The position numbers and the translations under genes are program-made. From contig NZ_LGIC01000007.1 of the NCBI RefSeq assembly GCF_001294535.1, positions 124,001 to 188,000 on the forward strand: 64,000 nucleotides of DNA. Reading direction: 5' to 3'. This stretch comes from Cypionkella psychrotolerans. Its GTDB lineage: Bacteria > Pseudomonadota > Alphaproteobacteria > Rhodobacterales > Rhodobacteraceae. Position 1 is the stretch's first letter, and each line of letters opens with the position of its first letter. Under the pieces are notes generated by a model that saw only the letters and a list, made by a program, of their open reading frames with translations, did no database searches and was not told where the DNA came from. Positions 57,138 through 64,000 of the stretch are shown in pieces.

Positions 57138-57728
57138 TTAAACCGCAATCTGTGCTATGCGTGCCGCTATTTTCGCAAGGTGGGCGGCGCGGGAGGCTTC
57201 GGTGCTGCTGGCTACGGCATAATGGGCGAGCCAGAGGGTTTTGCACTGGCGGTTGGTGCAGGCGCGCAAGGACCGCAGGAATTGGCGGCGTCCGGGGGCG
57301 GCGAGGAGGAGGTTGTATTGCAGGCTTGTCGCGCCAAGGCTGGTGAGCACACCGAGCAGGCGGATGTTGGGCAGGCCGGGGCGCAGGGTTTTGCCGTCGA
57401 CGTGGAAGGCGATGCCGGGGCGGAATGTGCGGTCGAGCCAGCCCTTCAGGATGGCGGGCGGGCCGCTCCACCATGTCGGGTGGGTGAAGATCAGGCCCTC
57501 GGCCCATTGCAGGGCTTCGATGTGGGGGGAAAGGGCGTCGTCTATGGCATCGGGGTCGGGGTAGCTGAGCCACTCGTCGGGGGTTAGGTTCGGTTGGAAG
57601 TTCTCGGCGTAGAGGTCGATGAGTTTGGTTTCGTGACCTTTTGCCGTCGCGGCTTGAATGGCGGTATCGCGGCAGGCGGTGGTGAAGCTGTCGGCATGGG
57701 GATGGGCGTGGACGAACAGCAGGCGCAT
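57138..57728 (-). CDS. NAD(P)H-dependent flavodoxin-fold oxidoreductase
   Basis: A 196-residue protein of the NQO1/KefF-like quinone reductase family. The FMN phosphate loop is MRLLFVHAHPHADSFT, followed by DLYAENFQP and EGLIFTHPTWWSGPPAILKGWLDRTF, the typical central motif. It probably reduces quinones or acts as a regulatory subunit. The start overlaps the DMT transporter stop by one base, so both are in one transcript. Confidence 0.85.
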   Translation of the reverse strand: MRLLFVHAHPHADSFTTACRDTAIQAATAKGHETKLIDLYAENFQPNLTPDEWLSYPDPDAIDDALSPHIEALQWAEGLIFTHPTWWSGPPAILKGWLDRTFRPGIAFHVDGKTLRPGLPNIRLLGVLTSLGATSLQYNLLLAAPGRRQFLRSLRACTNRQCKTLWLAHYAVASSTEASRAAHLAKIAARIAQIAV

Positions 57729-58639
57729 CAGGCGGAGTTGGCAGAGTTTGAGCCGCGTTGGCTTTGCGCCAGTTTCAGCAGGGTGTGGGCGGTGATCGCG
57801 ATCAGGATCACGCAGCCGCCGATCAGGGTTTTCGTGCCCGGATTCTCGCCGATGAACAGCCAGACCAGCAGCGGGCCTGCGATGATTTCCAGCATGGTGA
57901 TCATCGAAACCTCGGCGGCGGGCAAGTAGCGCGGACCGATTTGCAGCAAAGCGCAGCCTCCGGCGAGGATGACGCCACCGGAGATGAAGATCAAGGCGGC
58001 TTGCTGGAGGTCAAGCGGGGCCATGGGCGCGAAGGGGTAGGCGATGGCGGACGTGAGCAGGTAGCCGATGGCGATGGCGGGCATCAGATTGCCTTGCGGG
58101 GCCATGCGGATCACAACGTAATAGGCGGCGATGACGACGGCATTGGCCAGCGCAAAGAGGTCGCCTGACAGGTGACCGCCGCCCAAGCTGCCCGCGCCGA
58201 TGATGCCGACGCCCGCGAACACGGTGAAGATCGCGCCCCATGTCGGGGTGTCGATCCGCTCGCGCAGGATCGCCCATGACATCAGGGCGGCGATGAACGG
58301 GGCGGTGGCGAGGATCAGCAGGGCGTTGGCGGCGGAGGTTTGGCCCAAGGAGGCGAGGAAGAACACCGAGCCTATGCCTTGCAGGAAGATCATCGCGAGC
58401 GACGGCCAGCGCAAGAGTTCGCGCCAATGCGGCAGACTGGCGCGGCCGAAGATTGCCAGACCTGCGAAGGTGGTGACGGCGGCGGCGATGCCGCGCCAGA
58501 CCGCGATGGTCATGGTGTCAGTGTCGATCAGGCGCACCACCAAAGCGTCGGGGAAGAAGAACAACGCGCCCAGCAGGGTGACAGCAAAGCCATAGGCTTG
58601 CGGGTTGCGGGCGGAAAGTGGTGGGCGGGCGGTGGTCAT
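57728..58639 (-). CDS. EamA/DMT-family transporter
   Basis: A 303-residue membrane protein with ten helices in two EamA repeats (about 15-150 and 160-290). Distinct from the DMT protein at 43088 in sequence. The substrate is unknown. It is the first gene of a leftward run and lies 451 bases from the divergent orphan gene, a gap that contains the first structured repeat. Confidence 0.82.
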   Translation of the reverse strand: MTTARPPLSARNPQAYGFAVTLLGALFFFPDALVVRLIDTDTMTIAVWRGIAAAVTTFAGLAIFGRASLPHWRELLRWPSLAMIFLQGIGSVFFLASLGQTSAANALLILATAPFIAALMSWAILRERIDTPTWGAIFTVFAGVGIIGAGSLGGGHLSGDLFALANAVVIAAYYVVIRMAPQGNLMPAIAIGYLLTSAIAYPFAPMAPLDLQQAALIFISGGVILAGGCALLQIGPRYLPAAEVSMITMLEIIAGPLLVWLFIGENPGTKTLIGGCVILIAITAHTLLKLAQSQRGSNSANSA

Positions 58640-59090
58640 GGGTGTCTCCTCTGCCGGGGTTATAGGGGATTGGTGAGGCGGGGGAAGGTCTGGGGGCGAC
58701 AGGGGGAGGGGTGGAATTGGGGGGTGTATGGAGGTTTGGTATCCGCTGCCATGTTTCTCAGGTTTTCTATGTCTTAGTCATTGCAAGCAAACAACCCGCC
58801 CGGATTCAAGGCGCTTTAGCGCCGCCGGGCAGCGCCTGACCGCCCCCACGGGCGGGCGCTTCTGCGCTGTCTCGCTTAGAACTTCTGGGGGATTTGCTGA
58901 AGCATAAAGTGCCTAGAACATCTGTGGCTGCGCCCACCCGGCGGTCTGGCGCTGCCCTATGTTGTGCATGTAAAACGCAGTTGATCTAATAACTTGGCGG
59001 ACATTGCAAGCAAGTCTTTTCTGAAATACCGTAGTCCTGATTAATGTTGCATAGGAACCCATCACCTAATTTCTGATCAGAAGAGAACCG
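58640..59090. other. 451-base gap with structured repeat copy A and flanking direct repeats
   Basis: No gene is seen. The segment holds a 12-base direct repeat CATTGCAAGCAA at 58779-58790 and 59002-59013, bracketing the structured repeat described at 58798-58980. Promoters for the flanking divergent genes should lie near the edges. The first ~140 bases are G-rich and the last ~110 AT-rich. Confidence 0.7.
58798..58980. repeat. Structured intergenic element, copy A
   Basis: Four pairings are visible: GCCCGG/CCGGGC (58798-58803 with 58825-58830) enclosing GGCGC/GCGCC; the long-range stem GGGCAGCGCC/GGCGCTGCCC (58827-58836 with 58948-58957); the hairpin CGCCC/GGGCG (58841-58854); and a partly mismatched stem 58877-58886 with 58915-58924 around a 28-nt loop. 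The loop contains GAAGCATAAAGTGC. Copy B at 59802 has the same plan with compensating changes. The first pairing and the long-range stem share bases, so they exclude each other. Strand is undecided. Confidence 0.65.
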
Positions 59091-59744
59091 ATGCGAATTT
59101 GCGATCTCGCAGGCTACTTGTCCGCACTTTGGGTTACAGGTTCTGTTCCCGCTTTTGCAGACAATCCTTTGCCACTTGTAGAGCACGCTGGAACAATCGG
59201 TGCTCCTGAATTCATTGCAGTCTTCAAAAATTTTTGCCTTGAGCACTTTGCGAATTTCCCCGCAATAAAAGCTGCATTCAACAATAATGGGTTTGATGTA
59301 ACCCCTCGTTTTGATGACTGTCCTTGGCCGACTTGGAAAGTCACCGATGATCGTAAAGGCATCTTAGGGCTATTCGGATTCAGCAAGGGGTATGACGATT
59401 ACGACTACGATGTTTGTGTGATCGAAGCATATGTGATCGACCCAGAGACAATGGATAGAAAGACTCTCGCCGCGGACCTGGCTGCCGGCGCTCCAGTTCG
59501 CCAAAGTCCGCCAATTTCTCGCTGGGCGAATGGTTTTGAAAGCACTTTCACGCGATGTGCTGCGGACGGCAATGAGGCAGAAATATCCTTGGAATGGCCA
59601 GACCTTTGGGTGCATAAGCCTTCCGGTCAAACCGCTTCACAACGTGAGCGGAAGAAGTTCACCCTGAGTATCACACGAAAATTAAAGTACATTGGGTCGG
59701 ACCTTAGCAAGTTTAAACGCGAGGGGGAGCGAACACCCTGTTAG
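59091..59744 (+). CDS. Orphan exported protein between two structured repeats
   Basis: A 217-residue protein, not recognised. It has a short signal peptide (MRICDLAGYLSALWVTGSVPAFA). Several Cys in the mature part (FCLEHF, DDCPWPTW, CVIEAY, TRCAAD) could form disulfides, and there is an acidic DYDYD patch and a basic C-terminal third. Base composition and codon use are less GC-biased than the surroundings. It lies between structured repeat copies A and B, its start 111 bases after A and its stop 58 bases before B, which suggests arrival as a unit. No enzyme motif is visible. Confidence 0.6.
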   Translation: MRICDLAGYLSALWVTGSVPAFADNPLPLVEHAGTIGAPEFIAVFKNFCLEHFANFPAIKAAFNNNGFDVTPRFDDCPWPTWKVTDDRKGILGLFGFSKGYDDYDYDVCVIEAYVIDPETMDRKTLAADLAAGAPVRQSPPISRWANGFESTFTRCAADGNEAEISLEWPDLWVHKPSGQTASQRERKKFTLSITRKLKYIGSDLSKFKREGERTPC

Positions 59745-60102
59745 CAATGCTGGCGCAGTCGAGCTCGCAGATATCTGACACTACTTTGGCGTTCCCCTCT
59801 TGCCCGGAATCAAGGGCGAAGCCCGCCGGGCCGCGCCCGCCCTCCCGCCGGGAGGGCGCGATTGCCAAGGTCACCAGCAGAAGTTCTGGGGGAGTGCTTG
59901 AGGCATAAAGTGCGTAGAACTTCTGTTGGCGCGTCCTCCCGAGGTCGGGCGCGGCCCTGTGTTGGTGATCAAAAACTGCACAAATATCGGCCATCACTTG
60001 CCTGCGTTTGCGATTGCGCTCTTGAAGCCTGCTTCGGCAAGGGTCAATAAGGGACGCAAGTTTGCGCATCGCTTGCGGCGCGCCATAGCCAGAGGATCAG
60101 CC
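59745..60102. other. 358-base gap before ilvD with structured repeat copy B
   Basis: No credible gene is seen. The segment holds the structured element at 59802-59980 and about 120 bases of leader before the ilvD start. An open frame reaching back from ilvD to 59926 has no ribosome site and no family resemblance. Confidence 0.7.
59802..59980. repeat. Structured intergenic element, copy B
   Basis: Same plan and orientation as copy A. GCCCGG/CCGGGC (59802-59807 with 59826-59831) encloses GGGC/GCCC. The long-range stem GGGCCGCGCCCG/CGGGCGCGGCCC (59828-59839 with 59946-59957) is perfect over 12 bp. A 9-bp hairpin CGCCCTCCC/GGGAGGGCG spans 59838-59858. A 14-bp stem (59874-59887 with 59916-59929, one wobble pair) encloses a 28-nt loop containing GAGGCATAAAGTGC. 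Sequence is most conserved in the loop and most variable in the stems. Confidence 0.68.
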
Positions 60103-61941
60103 ATGCCTGTTTATCGTTCCAGAACCACCACTCACGGCCGCAATATGGCGGGTGCGCGCGGGCTTTGGCGTGCGACGGGGATGAAGGATGGCGACTTTGG
60201 CAAGCCGATCATTGCGATTGTGAACTCGTTCACCCAGTTTGTCCCCGGGCATGTGCATCTGAAAGACCTCGGGCAGATGGTGGCGCGCGAGGTCGAGCGG
60301 GCTGGTGGCGTGGCGAAGGAATTCAACACCATTGCGGTGGATGATGGCATTGCGATGGGGCATGACGGGATGCTGTATTCGCTACCGTCGCGGGAATTGA
60401 TCGCGGATTCGGTGGAATATATGGTCAACGCCCATTGCGCGGATGCGATGGTGTGTATTTCCAACTGCGACAAGATCACTCCCGGCATGCTGATGGCGGC
60501 GATGCGGCTGAACATTCCGGTGGTGTTTGTGTCGGGCGGGCCGATGGAGGCTGGCAAGGTGGTGATCGACGGCAAGGAATTGGCGCTCGATCTTGTCGAT
60601 GCGATGGTCTCGGCGGCGGATGAAAGCGTGTCGGATGCGGATCTGGCGAAGATTGAGGCAGCGGCTTGCCCGACGTGTGGGTCATGTTCGGGGATGTTTA
60701 CGGCCAATTCGATGAACTGTCTGACGGAAGCTTTGGGGCTGTCTTTGCCGGGCAATGGCTCGACTTTGGCGACGCATTCGGCGCGGCAGGGGTTGTTCCT
60801 TGAGGCGGGGCGGGTGATCGTCGATATCACCAAGCGGCATTATGAGGGCAACGAGAAGGGCCTGTTGCCGCGCGAGATTGCGAGCAAAGGCGCGTTTGAA
60901 AATGCGATGGCGCTGGATATTGCGATGGGTGGGTCCACCAACACTGTGCTGCACATCTTGGCTGCGGCGCACGAGGGTGGCGTCGATTTCACCATGGCCG
61001 ACATTGATGCTTTGAGCCGCAAGGTGCCGGTGTTGTGCAAGGTGGCCCCGGCCAAGCAGGACGTTCATATGGAGGACGTGCATCGCGCGGGCGGGATCAT
61101 GGCGATCTTGGGTCAGTTGGATGCGGCGGGGCTGTTGAACCGCGATTGTCCGACGGTGCATGCGCCGACGTTGGGGGCGGCGATTGACCATTGGGATATT
61201 TCGCGCAGCAATCATCCAGAAGTGCGCGAGTTGTTTTTGGCGGCACCGGGTGGGGTTCCGACCCAAGTTGCGTTCAGCCAGAGCCGGAAATGGGCGGAGT
61301 TGGATACTGACCGGGCGAAGGGGGTTATTCGTTCGGCGAAGACTCCGTTCTCGAAGGATGGCGGCTTGGCTGTGCTGTCGGGGAACATTGCGCCAGAGGG
61401 CTGTATTGTGAAGACCGCTGGGGTGGATGACAGCATTCTGGTGTTCGCAGGCCCGGCGCGGGTGTTTGAATCGCAGAACGCCGCCGTGGAGGCGATCCTG
61501 TCGAACTGGATCAAAGAAGGCGATGTGCTGGTGATCCGCTATGAGGGGCCGAAAGGTGGGCCGGGGATGCAGGAGATGCTGTATCCGACCTCGTATCTGA
61601 AATCGAAGGGGCTTGGCAAAGCCTGTGCACTGCTGACCGATGGGCGGTTCTCGGGCGGCACTTCGGGTCTGTCGATTGGGCATGTCTCGCCTGAGGCGGC
61701 TTCGGGGGGGCTGATTGGCCTTGTGGAAGAAGGCGACCGGATTGAGATCAACATTCCGGCGCGGACCATTCATTTGGCGGTGTCGGAGGCGGATCTGGCG
61801 GTACGGCGGGCGGCGCAGGATGCCAAGGGTTGGAAGCCGGTGAAGCCGCGGGCGCGGAAAGTGTCTCAGGCGCTGCGGGCTTATGGGTTGTTTGCGACTT
61901 CGGCGGCGACGGGGGCTGTGCGGCGGTTGCCGGGCGAGTAA
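60103..61941 (+). CDS. ilvD: Dihydroxy-acid dehydratase
   Basis: Dehydrates 2,3-dihydroxy-3-methylbutanoate and -pentanoate in valine, isoleucine and leucine synthesis. The 612 residues include [19 protein letters not shown] at the start, [13 protein letters not shown], the iron-sulfur Cys motif [28 protein letters not shown] and the C-terminal [19 protein letters not shown]. The ATG at 60103 is selected because it is the normal family start. A type II dispersed motif with hairpin follows. Confidence 0.97.
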   Translation: MPVYRSRTTTHGRNMAGARGLWRATGMKDGDFGKPIIAIVNSFTQFVPGHVHLKDLGQMVAREVERAGGVAKEFNTIAVDDGIAMGHDGMLYSLPSRELIADSVEYMVNAHCADAMVCISNCDKITPGMLMAAMRLNIPVVFVSGGPMEAGKVVIDGKELALDLVDAMVSAADESVSDADLAKIEAAACPTCGSCSGMFTANSMNCLTEALGLSLPGNGSTLATHSARQGLFLEAGRVIVDITKRHYEGNEKGLLPREIASKGAFENAMALDIAMGGSTNTVLHILAAAHEGGVDFTMADIDALSRKVPVLCKVAPAKQDVHMEDVHRAGGIMAILGQLDAAGLLNRDCPTVHAPTLGAAIDHWDISRSNHPEVRELFLAAPGGVPTQVAFSQSRKWAELDTDRAKGVIRSAKTPFSKDGGLAVLSGNIAPEGCIVKTAGVDDSILVFAGPARVFESQNAAVEAILSNWIKEGDVLVIRYEGPKGGPGMQEMLYPTSYLKSKGLGKACALLTDGRFSGGTSGLSIGHVSPEAASGGLIGLVEEGDRIEINIPARTIHLAVSEADLAVRRAAQDAKGWKPVKPRARKVSQALRAYGLFATSAATGAVRRLPGE

Positions 61942-61963
61942 GGGCGGTTTGCTGCAGGGAGCG

Positions 61964-62015
61964 CCGGGGGTTTCACACCCCCGGACCCCCGTGGGATATT
62001 TGAGCCAAGATGAAA
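61964..62015 (+). terminator. Hairpin plus dispersed 3'-end motif, type II, copy f
   Basis: A perfect 7-bp stem CCGGGGG/CCCCCGG (61964-61970 with 61978-61984) around TTTCACA is followed by ACCCCCGTGGGATATTTGAG and GATGAAA. It begins 23 bases after ilvD and probably ends its transcript. It shares loop and downstream sequence with copy d at 15620. Confidence 0.65.
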
Positions 62016-62115
62016 GCAAATTTTAGATAAATTTTAGGGGCTTTCCCGATCTAAACGAGTGCCGCGCCGCTATAGGTTAGTTCTGGCGGCTTTTCGGGGC
62101 CTCACTGCGCTGGCG

Positions 62116-62928
62116 TTACGGCGCGACTGCTTGTTTCAGGAAGCTTTGCGGCGGGGTGCCGAATTCTGCGCGGAAGGCGGCGGTGAAGGCGCTGGGGCTG
62201 CGGTAGCCCAGGGCATAGGCGATGGTGGCGCTGCTTTGGCCGCGCGTCAGCCGTTCAATGGCGAGCAGAAGGCGCTGGCGGGCGCGCCATTGGCGGTAGC
62301 TGAGGCCGGTTTCGGCGCGGAATAGACGCTCTAGGGTGCGGGAGCTGGCGGCGGTGCTGCGGGCGAGGTCGGGCAGCGGGCTTGGATCATCGGGATGGTT
62401 GATCAGGTGACGGGTCAGACGCACAAGGCGGGGATCGTGGCCGCCGGGCAGATGCAGCGGGGCTTCGGGCAGGGTTTCGATCTCATCGGCGATCACAGCA
62501 CACAGGCGCAGCAGGCGGGGTGAGAAGGCTGCGGTGGTGTCTTCACCGTGCAGCCGCAGGATCAGCGCGCGCATCAGCGGGGTGAGGGTGAGGACGGCGC
62601 AGGTCTGGTTGGTGGCGCGCAGCGGCAGCGCGGGGTCGATGTAGAGGTTGCGGATATCGGTTTCAGTATCCGATTGCACCTGATGCGGCACATCGCCGGG
62701 GATCCAGACGGCGTGGCTGGGCGGCACGATCCAAGTGGCATCGGCGGCACGGATGCGCAACACGCCCCGCAGCGCCCATAGCAGTTGCGCGCGGGGATGA
62801 TGGTGCGGGGCGATGCCGTCTTGGGGACGCATGGTGCGGCCATAGGCGAGGATTGGGCGATTGGGGTCGCGCAGGAAGCCAGTGGCACTGGGGGCGTGGT
62901 TTGGCGTATGGGCGATATGTTCTGGCAT
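62116..62928 (-). CDS. AraC-family transcriptional regulator
   Basis: A 270-residue regulator with an N-terminal cupin-like sensor domain (about 25-110, RPQDGIAPHHHPRAQLLWALRG and WIVPPSHAVWIPGDVPH) and a C-terminal AraC DNA-binding domain (about 165-265) with two helix-turn-helix units. The first unit includes ARSTAASSRTLERLFRAETGL, and the second ends GYRSPSAFTAAFRAEFGTPPQSF. It is divergent from the SLC13-type transporter gene by 45 bases, so it may control that gene. Confidence 0.9.
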   Translation of the reverse strand: MPEHIAHTPNHAPSATGFLRDPNRPILAYGRTMRPQDGIAPHHHPRAQLLWALRGVLRIRAADATWIVPPSHAVWIPGDVPHQVQSDTETDIRNLYIDPALPLRATNQTCAVLTLTPLMRALILRLHGEDTTAAFSPRLLRLCAVIADEIETLPEAPLHLPGGHDPRLVRLTRHLINHPDDPSPLPDLARSTAASSRTLERLFRAETGLSYRQWRARQRLLLAIERLTRGQSSATIAYALGYRSPSAFTAAFRAEFGTPPQSFLKQAVAP

Positions 62929-62973
62929 GATGGTGGTCTAACGCATAGTGGCGGTTTCGGCTAGGGTCGCAGC

Positions 62974-64000
62974 ATGAACAATGTGGAGCGGGCGATGCAG
63001 CGGGTTGGATTTTCGGTGAAACAGGGGGTGGTGGTGGCTTTGGTGGCGGCGGCGCTGGCGTTGGCTTTGTTGCCGCCTGCGGGGTTGAGTGCGGCGCAGG
63101 CGCAGATTCTTGCGGCGGTGCTGGTGACGCTGGGGTTGTGGGCCAGTGGCGTGGTGCCGAATTACTTCGCCAGTTTGATCTTGTTTGCGGTGGTGTTGGT
63201 GTTGGGCCTCGCTCCGGCGGATCTGGTGTTTGCGGGGTTTGGCTCGACCGCCGTTTGGTTGATCATTTCGGGCTTTGTGATTGGGGCGGCGATCAGTGCT
63301 TCGGGGCTCGGCGTGCGGATGGCGCAGGTGTTGGGGCCGCTGCTGGATGGCAGTTATGCGCGGATGATCTTTGGGCTGACGTTGGTGGCGATGGCTTTGG
63401 GCTTCATCATGCCGTCTTCGGTGGGGCGTGCGGTGGTGCTGGTGCCGATTGGTATGGCCTTGGCGGCGCGGGCGGGGTTTCAGCCGGGGTCAAATGGGCG
63501 GATTGGCATTGCGGTGACGTTGGCGATTGCCTGCAACATGCCGAGTTTTGCGATTCTGCCCGCGAATATCCCGAATATGGTGCTGTCGGGGGCGGCGGAG
63601 ACGATCTACGGCGCGCATTTTGGCTATACGGCCTATCTATGGCTGCATTATCCGGTGTTGGGCATCGTGAAGTCGGCGCTCACTGCGGGGATGGTGTTGC
63701 GGATGTTTCCGGCAGAGGTGGCACCGCATGTGGTGGCGGCCTCGGCGGCTTCGGACCCTGCCAACAGGTCGGCACAGCTGCGGGTGGCTGGTGTGCTACT
63801 GGTGACGCTGCTGCTGTGGATGACAGATTCGGTGCATGGGGTAAATGCGGCTTGGGTGGGGCTTGCTGCGGCTGTGGTGTTGCTGAGCCCCGGATTTGGC
63901 GTGGTGACGCCTGCGCTGTTCAAGGCTTCGGTGGATTTCGGGCTGCTGTTGTTTGTGGCGGGGGCGCTGGCGGTGGGAGCACTGGTCAACAGCTCCGGTC
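62974..64000 (+). CDS. SLC13/DASS-type anion:sodium symporter (partial, 3' end outside window)
   Basis: The first 342 residues of a polytopic transporter, open at the window end. The order of hydrophobic helices and the stretches LGLWASGVVPNYFASLILFAVVLVLGLAP, AVWLIISGFVIGAAISASGLGVRMA, FIMPSSVGRAVVLVPIGMALA and MPSFAILPANIPNMVLSGAAE match the divalent-anion:Na+ symporter (SLC13) group, which carries dicarboxylates, sulfate or similar anions. The ATG at 62974 is 45 bases from the divergent AraC gene. The substrate cannot be assigned. Confidence 0.8.
   Translation, partial: MNNVERAMQRVGFSVKQGVVVALVAAALALALLPPAGLSAAQAQILAAVLVTLGLWASGVVPNYFASLILFAVVLVLGLAPADLVFAGFGSTAVWLIISGFVIGAAISASGLGVRMAQVLGPLLDGSYARMIFGLTLVAMALGFIMPSSVGRAVVLVPIGMALAARAGFQPGSNGRIGIAVTLAIACNMPSFAILPANIPNMVLSGAAETIYGAHFGYTAYLWLHYPVLGIVKSALTAGMVLRMFPAEVAPHVVAASAASDPANRSAQLRVAGVLLVTLLLWMTDSVHGVNAAWVGLAAAVVLLSPGFGVVTPALFKASVDFGLLLFVAGALAVGALVNSSG

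Noticed and set aside
58798-59980. Integron attC site or gene cassette interpretation of the structured elements
   Set aside because: The elements are imperfect inverted repeats, but I find no GTTRRRY core site at the ends and no integrase in the window.

Overview
The window is a GC-rich chromosomal segment of an alphaproteobacterium, most likely a member of the Rhodobacteraceae (Rhodobacter/Gemmobacter/Tabrizicola-like). This rests on the 14-gene nuo operon interrupted by small accessory frames, the Rhodobacterales-type small exported proteins inside it, the short-tailed TatA, the surE-pcm-nlpD order and many 4-nt ATGA stop/start overlaps. It holds about 66 protein genes, two of them cut by the window ends. 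I see no rRNA, tRNA, CRISPR array, insertion sequence or prophage.

Layout. 1-8.5 kb: ssb (partial), a lytic transglycosylase, an Hsp70-like protein, two tandem M20 amidohydrolases, a DUF1304 membrane protein, an AT-rich orphan, moaA and a small lipoprotein. 8.5-12.4 kb: a glmU-glmS-AlkD-like operon on the minus strand. 12.4-17.2 kb: a Gph-type phosphatase, a TetA-like MFS exporter translationally coupled to a DegT-type aminotransferase, an NlpC/P60-like protein and CreA.

17.4-36.3 kb: nuoA to nuoN, encoding the proton-pumping NADH:quinone oxidoreductase (complex I). Nine non-nuo genes are interspersed: a sulfotransferase between C and D, two small membrane proteins between E and F, four genes between F and G, one lipoprotein between G and H, and a carboxymuconolactone-decarboxylase-family protein between I and J. 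The same strand continues into birA, coaX and an RNase J gene, ending at a strong terminator.

39.5-49.5 kb: a DEAD-box helicase, an ALDH7-type dehydrogenase, an EamA exporter, prfC, a Hint-domain protein, an SDR with an altered active site, an orphan ABC ATPase and a WYL regulator with a palindromic candidate operator. 49.7-53.7 kb: tatABC, a DUF815 ATPase and a CNNM/CorC protein. 54.4-58.6 kb: surE-pcm-nlpD, a quinone reductase and an EamA exporter, all minus strand. 59-64 kb: an orphan exported protein lying between two copies of a structured repeat, then ilvD, an AraC regulator and a partial SLC13-type transporter.

The most unusual signals are non-coding. (1) Two related ~180-nt elements (58798-58980 and 59802-59980) flank an orphan gene. 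Each folds into matching stems with compensatory changes and a shared 28-nt loop, and the first copy is itself bracketed by a 12-bp direct repeat. (2) Six copies of a GGATATTT-type motif, in two sub-types, all lie directly behind the 3' ends of plus-strand genes. (3) A repeated 3'-terminal sequence closes nuoF, the DUF3291 gene and nuoG and brackets the accessory genes inserted in the nuo operon.
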